Source: Kipferlia bialata (Eukaryota; Fornicata). From it: a DNA stretch of 31,710 nt. This document shows positions 28,966 to 31,710 of this stretch, piece after piece; the stretch's first letter is position 1, and every line of letters begins with the position of its first letter. The notes beneath the pieces are model-generated. The model ran no database searches and was not told where the DNA came from. It saw only the letters and a program-made list of their open reading frames with translations. The position numbers and the translations under genes were made by a program. The stretch covers positions 1 through 31,710 of the forward strand of contig BDIP01000100.1 in the NCBI GenBank assembly GCA_003568945.1. Direction: 5' to 3'.

Positions 28966-30978
28966 CCCCCCTCCACCCCACCACCAGGTTGTGTCTGTCC
29001 CTGATGGTCTATCCTATGCCGGTGTCACCATGAGTGGCTCAATAGGGGATGATGACACACTCACGGTGTACCAGGTGGGAGGTTGTTCGTAGACACTTCT
29101 ACGTGAACATTCATCATCATCATTCGGATATGTTCATATATGTATGTCGTTACCACTTCAACACTCACGGTGTACCAGGTGGGAGATTGTTTGTAGACAC
29201 TATTATGTGAGATGTTCAAAACACTCTACCCAAGCCGCTCTTTGTCTCTCAGCTCAATCTCTTTCCTTGCTAACCCCCCTAGGCATACTGCACAGAGGAC
29301 TACTTTGTGTCCTATCAGGAGAGCGAGGGAGAGGTGGGTCCGTATATAGTTACATATATGTCTTGACATATAACTGTATAGTTATATATATATACTTATA
29401 TGTTCGTATATATATACACATTTGTGTCCTACCAGGAAAGCGAGGAAGCCGTGGGTATAGGAACAGTTTTCATGTATATATTACATATATTCACCCTGTG
29501 ACTGTGGTTTCGGCCTCCGATCCCAATTCTTTATCTCTCTGTCGGTCCAGTTTGTCATACATCATACATTTCTACCTGAGAACTCACTATAGATTTGGTA
29601 TATTTCATACTAACTTTAGAGAATGTCCGGTACTGTGAGTTCCTCACGTCGATTCCACATTACGAATGACCACAACTGTTTCTATGGTACGTGCTTACAA
29701 TATGAATTACTCTCTGAGAATTGCACTGACTTGGCCATATATAGTTAGATATATATTTTCTAGTTGTCTCTACCATAATTATCGAACCGTTTGGTTGCAC
29801 TCAGTCACCCAGTATCTTCTTACAAGATGTCTTCTAACATGAAAGTGAAGCTTGAGACTGCCGCCTCTGTAGGAGATGACGCACCTTCCCTCTCTGTCCA
29901 GTACTGCACCGGGTGGCACTGCATCTCAAGGGTATACACACTTGGTGTGATATATGTGTGATATATGCCATGTATGCATATCAATTGCACTATGCCTCTG
30001 ATACTATCCACGGGAGGAGGCGTCTAACCACTTACGTCAGTGGCTCTTCTGGATGTACATTGCCGCTGTTCTAGGCATGCTATTCCTAGGTGGTCTGATG
30101 CTCTGGGAACGCCACACGGTACGCATGTTATTATCTATATCCTGCCACCCCATGTTATTATATCCTTCCGTGCACACAGATATGCATATTTGGAGTTCTT
30201 ACCTTGCAACATCCTGTCCCTAGTTTATCACTCTGCCTATCTGACCTATCGGATACACCTTCATTTGTTCTCTTGACACTACTATATTACAGGTATATTA
30301 CAGGTATCAGTATTCGTTCTATGTCTCTATGTTGATTTTTACCGGTATTGTTAACCGCAGAGGCGCCAGGCCTTCTATGCCAGACTGGAAGAGGAGAGAG
30401 AGGAGGAGAGAAGGAAGCGTGAGAGGCAGAGGCAGAGGGAGGCACAGGAGAACCAGAGGAGAATCGAGGCCATGAGAGAGGTGCGTAGATATCTCTACTT
30501 GCGGGTTATCTCAGATGTAACATAGCAATATGGGTCATTTTCTCTTCTACAACTACATCATTATGGAAATATTTTCTTATGTAGAGATTCATTGCAGTGG
30601 GTCTGTCTCTATTGCATCTTACAGTAGGAAGAACGTGCTGCTTCGTCTAGGTATCACATGTCCTGGCAGCAAGAGAGAGAGAGAGAGAGTGCTAGAATGA
30701 GGCAGAGAGAGATGGATAGGGAGTGCATGGATACCTTTGGGACAGTGCTCCAGATGACCACCCAGGCAGTGCAAGGCACTTCCAGACAAACATACCCCAC
30801 GGCAAGCACGTATAGACCCTCGAGTCAGTCAGATGGGCAAGGATCTGCGCCTGATGTTCCTGTACAGGATGTGGAGATTAGGGACATTGATGTAGAGATG
30901 CCCCAGCAAGGAGGGAACGGTGGCTACCAGAATGCACCGTATGTACCCCAGGCCTTCTTCAGAAGTGAGGAGCTATAG
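25060..30978 (+). CDS. type I membrane protein with two ectodomain repeats and coiled-coil tail (paralogue 2)
   Basis: Exons: 25060-25081 (proposed start, MGVSHSS), 25317-25383, 26340-26403, 26791-26871, 27028-27075, 27598-27658, 27812-27863, 28205-28279, 28739-28802, 28988-29074, 29283-29333, 29620-29686, 29813-29931, 30041-30118, 30361-30480, 30628-30978 (TAG). All phases agree, and they match the upstream paralogue exon for exon; about 467 residues. Order: signal peptide (ALVVLTLIKLCLCMC), the shared NKMDYFV, repeat A, repeat B, membrane helix (YIAAVLGMLFLGGLML), coiled-coil tail rich in Glu/Arg, and a C-terminus with YQNAPYVPQAFF. Ectodomain sequences align to the paralogue throughout (LCGKGALTRLHLSGVM against ICGKGSLTRLHLSGVM; TEDYFVSYQ against TGDYFASYQ). 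Tails share charge pattern and end motif but not length. Exon 29813-29931 carries extra codons (YKMSSNMKV) absent from paralogue 1. The start exon is inferred from phase. Confidence 0.82.
25386..25426 (+). repeat. (CT)n simple repeat
   Basis: About 40 bases of pure CT just after the donor of exon 25317-25383. Similar CT runs occur in introns of all the rightward genes, for example near 1432-1460, 2221-2270, 14640-14760, 15497-15545, 16040-16082 and 16283-16327. Confidence 0.9.
25885..26339 (+). repeat. ladder of about 100-base units upstream of exon 26340-26403
   Basis: Exon-start copies begin at 25888 (TGTCTCCTCTGGGATATGTG, decayed), 26135 (TGGGAAGTCTGGTACCTTTG) and 26239 (TGGCTCTTCTGGCACCTTTG). 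The last two units are full tandem repeats of 101-104 bases: exon start, then TATACATATATATAGAT(A/G)GA, then TAAATACACCCTTATATCAG or its variant. Here the unit clearly includes exon start plus intron, with the acceptor regenerated at each step. Confidence 0.93.
26668..26704 (+). repeat. exon-edge copy (5' edge of exon 26791-26871)
   Basis: CACCCCCAG then GCCCTGTGTGGCAACGGTAC repeats CACCCCCAG, GCCCTGTGTGGGAAGGGTGC. The identical acceptor context shows the intron end was copied too. Confidence 0.85.
26945..27012 (+). repeat. tandem pair of a 33-base pyrimidine-rich unit
   Basis: GAGTATTCTTTCCCCTCCTT then TACTCCTTCTT occurs twice in a row, just upstream of the acceptor of exon 27028-27075. Confidence 0.9.
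28045..28152 (+). repeat. two-step ladder upstream of exon 28205-28279
   Basis: Copies start after AG at about 28047 (CTGCCAATGCGCTTTCGTTG) and 28120 (CTTCCAGTGCTCCTTCTCTG). The exon starts CTTCCAGTGTTCCTTCTTTG. The nearer one is better preserved. Confidence 0.85.
28366..28482 (+). repeat. two downstream copies of the 3' end of exon 28205-28279
   Basis: 28368-28405 (GAGACATACCATATGGAATA CACACCTC..) is decayed. 28455-28480 (GATGGACACACACGTCCAG/GTACATCAG) is almost identical to the exon end (GATGGGACACACACGTCCAG/GTGCATCAG). Here the farther copy is the fresher one. A GATA-type simple repeat lies between the exon and the first copy (28309-28350). Confidence 0.8.
29161..29190 (+). repeat. exon-edge copy (3' edge of exon 28988-29074)
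   Basis: ACACTCACGGTGTACCAG/GTGGGAG.TTGTT is identical to the exon end and the first intron bases, about 105 bases downstream. It must be recent. Confidence 0.88.
29420..29456 (+). repeat. exon-edge copy (3' edge of exon 29283-29333)
   Basis: TTTGTGTCCTACCAGGAAAG then CGAGGAAGCC/GTGGGT repeats TTTGTGTCCTATCAGGAGAG, CGAGGGAGAG/GTGGGT. The first changes (TAT/TAC, GAG/GAA) are synonymous. Confidence 0.85.
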
Positions 30979-31658
30979 AGTGTGTATAACAGTGTATGTT
31001 TATGTGTTGCTCTCAGTTCGTCTTTATCCATATCGCTAAATTCTCTCGAGATACACATGAGAACCCAACGATCCCACAATATATATTGGAACACAGAGGA
31101 AATATTATAGGTGCTAATTTTATAGCACACAGCTGTGTGTCATTGTGTGTCATAGAGATAGCTACCCTGTCTCTCTGTTGTGGTCTCTCTCCGTTCTCTC
31201 TCCTACCGCTGTCTCCCTGTGCCCTCCACAAAGTGCACATCTACCTGTCAGACCACTGGACAAATGGCTATATCGAGATATGGAGTGGATCACAAGAGAA
31301 AGGAGCACCTCAGCACCAGAATCTAAGGGTTCAAGTATTTGTGCCGTTTCATACTTGATCATCAGTCTTGACAGAGAACTGAAAACTGAGAATGAGAGAA
31401 CTGCCTTCTAATCTATCTTCCAAGCAGACACCCGCCCATTGTTTGTGTCTAGCCTAGGTATATCTTTAGGGCTGCTCTTCTGCGGTTCTCTCTCTATATA
31501 TAGTGTCTATATTGAGATATGATACCAATGTAAGTGTAGAGTGTGCAGAGAGGGCCTGACACCCCATATTGTGATATACCAATTATGCATTCCGTTGGGT
31601 CTCTTTCATTAAGCACAGATACAAAGGTGTTTGTGTACTGCATTCATTCCAGGAGCTA
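30979..31658. other. 3' flank of paralogue 2
   Basis: No exon could be chained here. An open stretch on the plus strand at about 31230-31357 reads VHIYLSDHWTNGYIEIW and faintly resembles the ectodomain pattern LHLSG..VNIYTG, but no splice context supports it. Confidence 0.4.
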
Positions 31659-31659
31659 C

Positions 31660-31698
<39 letters not shown>
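31659..31698 (+). repeat. poly-C tract of about 40 bases
   Basis: Uninterrupted C run at the right end of the window. Shorter C runs occur near 41-51, 19043-19060, 19409-19420, 22994-23005 and 25704-25720, all on the plus strand. Exact length is likely to be unreliable in an assembly. Confidence 0.85.
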
Positions 31699-31710
31699 AC
31701 TCCACACCCC

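Noticed and set aside
300-30000. Exon-edge copies as ordinary mutually exclusive exons
   Set aside because: Most copies have only one of the two splice sites and stop partway through the exon, so they cannot serve as complete exons. The 5883-5944 copy is kept as a possible exception.
300-30000. Exon-edge copies as insertions of a mobile intron family
   Set aside because: Each copy matches only its own neighbouring exon and no sequence is shared between genes, so there is no common element and no terminal repeats.
30996-31358. 120-codon plus-strand frame after paralogue 2
   Set aside because: No splice chain or start context; the resemblance to the ectodomain pattern is too short to trust. 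Mentioned only in the flank entry.

Overview
This window looks like nuclear DNA of an intron-dense microbial eukaryote. Every convincing gene is a chain of very short exons, mostly 45-120 bases, with GT..AG introns of roughly 60-500 bases. Reading frame and intron phase can be followed from exon to exon across whole genes. Introns are AT-rich (TATATA runs), with long CT runs in the rightward genes. No rRNA, tRNA, CRISPR array, transposon or virus-like element was recognised. An intron-rich fornicate such as Kipferlia would fit, but that is a guess from architecture alone.

Layout: (1) 1-5071, plus: a polytopic membrane protein gene, 5' end outside the window, at least 16 exons. (2) About 5522-13622, minus: a very large gene (about 25 exons, over 1,000 residues) opening with a 1.2-kb multi-membrane-pass exon; it converges on gene 1. 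(3) 14134-18335, plus: coiled-coil exons followed by the C-terminal half of an acid sphingomyelinase-like phosphoesterase. (4) 18844-24136 and (5) 25060-30978, plus: tandem paralogues encoding type I membrane proteins with a signal peptide, two ectodomain repeats, one membrane helix and a charged coiled-coil tail. A possible small minus-strand gene lies between them (24396 to about 25.03 kb). The window ends in a run of about 40 C.

The most striking feature is not a gene. More than half of the introns I could trace carry copies of the edge of a neighbouring exon. Copies of an exon's 3' end, with its donor, usually lie downstream of it; copies of an exon's 5' end, with its acceptor, usually lie upstream. 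Several occur as ladders of two to four copies about 85-110 bases apart, ranging from identical to barely recognisable, and in several ladders decay grows with distance from the exon. They look like repeated tandem duplications across splice junctions. Some copies differ from the exon only at synonymous sites, one seems still to be coding, and one duplicates a stop codon. I call these 'exon-edge copies' below.

Limits: exon boundaries come from eye-checked consensus and phase; several junctions do not join in frame and are marked. Genes 1, 2, 4 and 5 have no family I can name.
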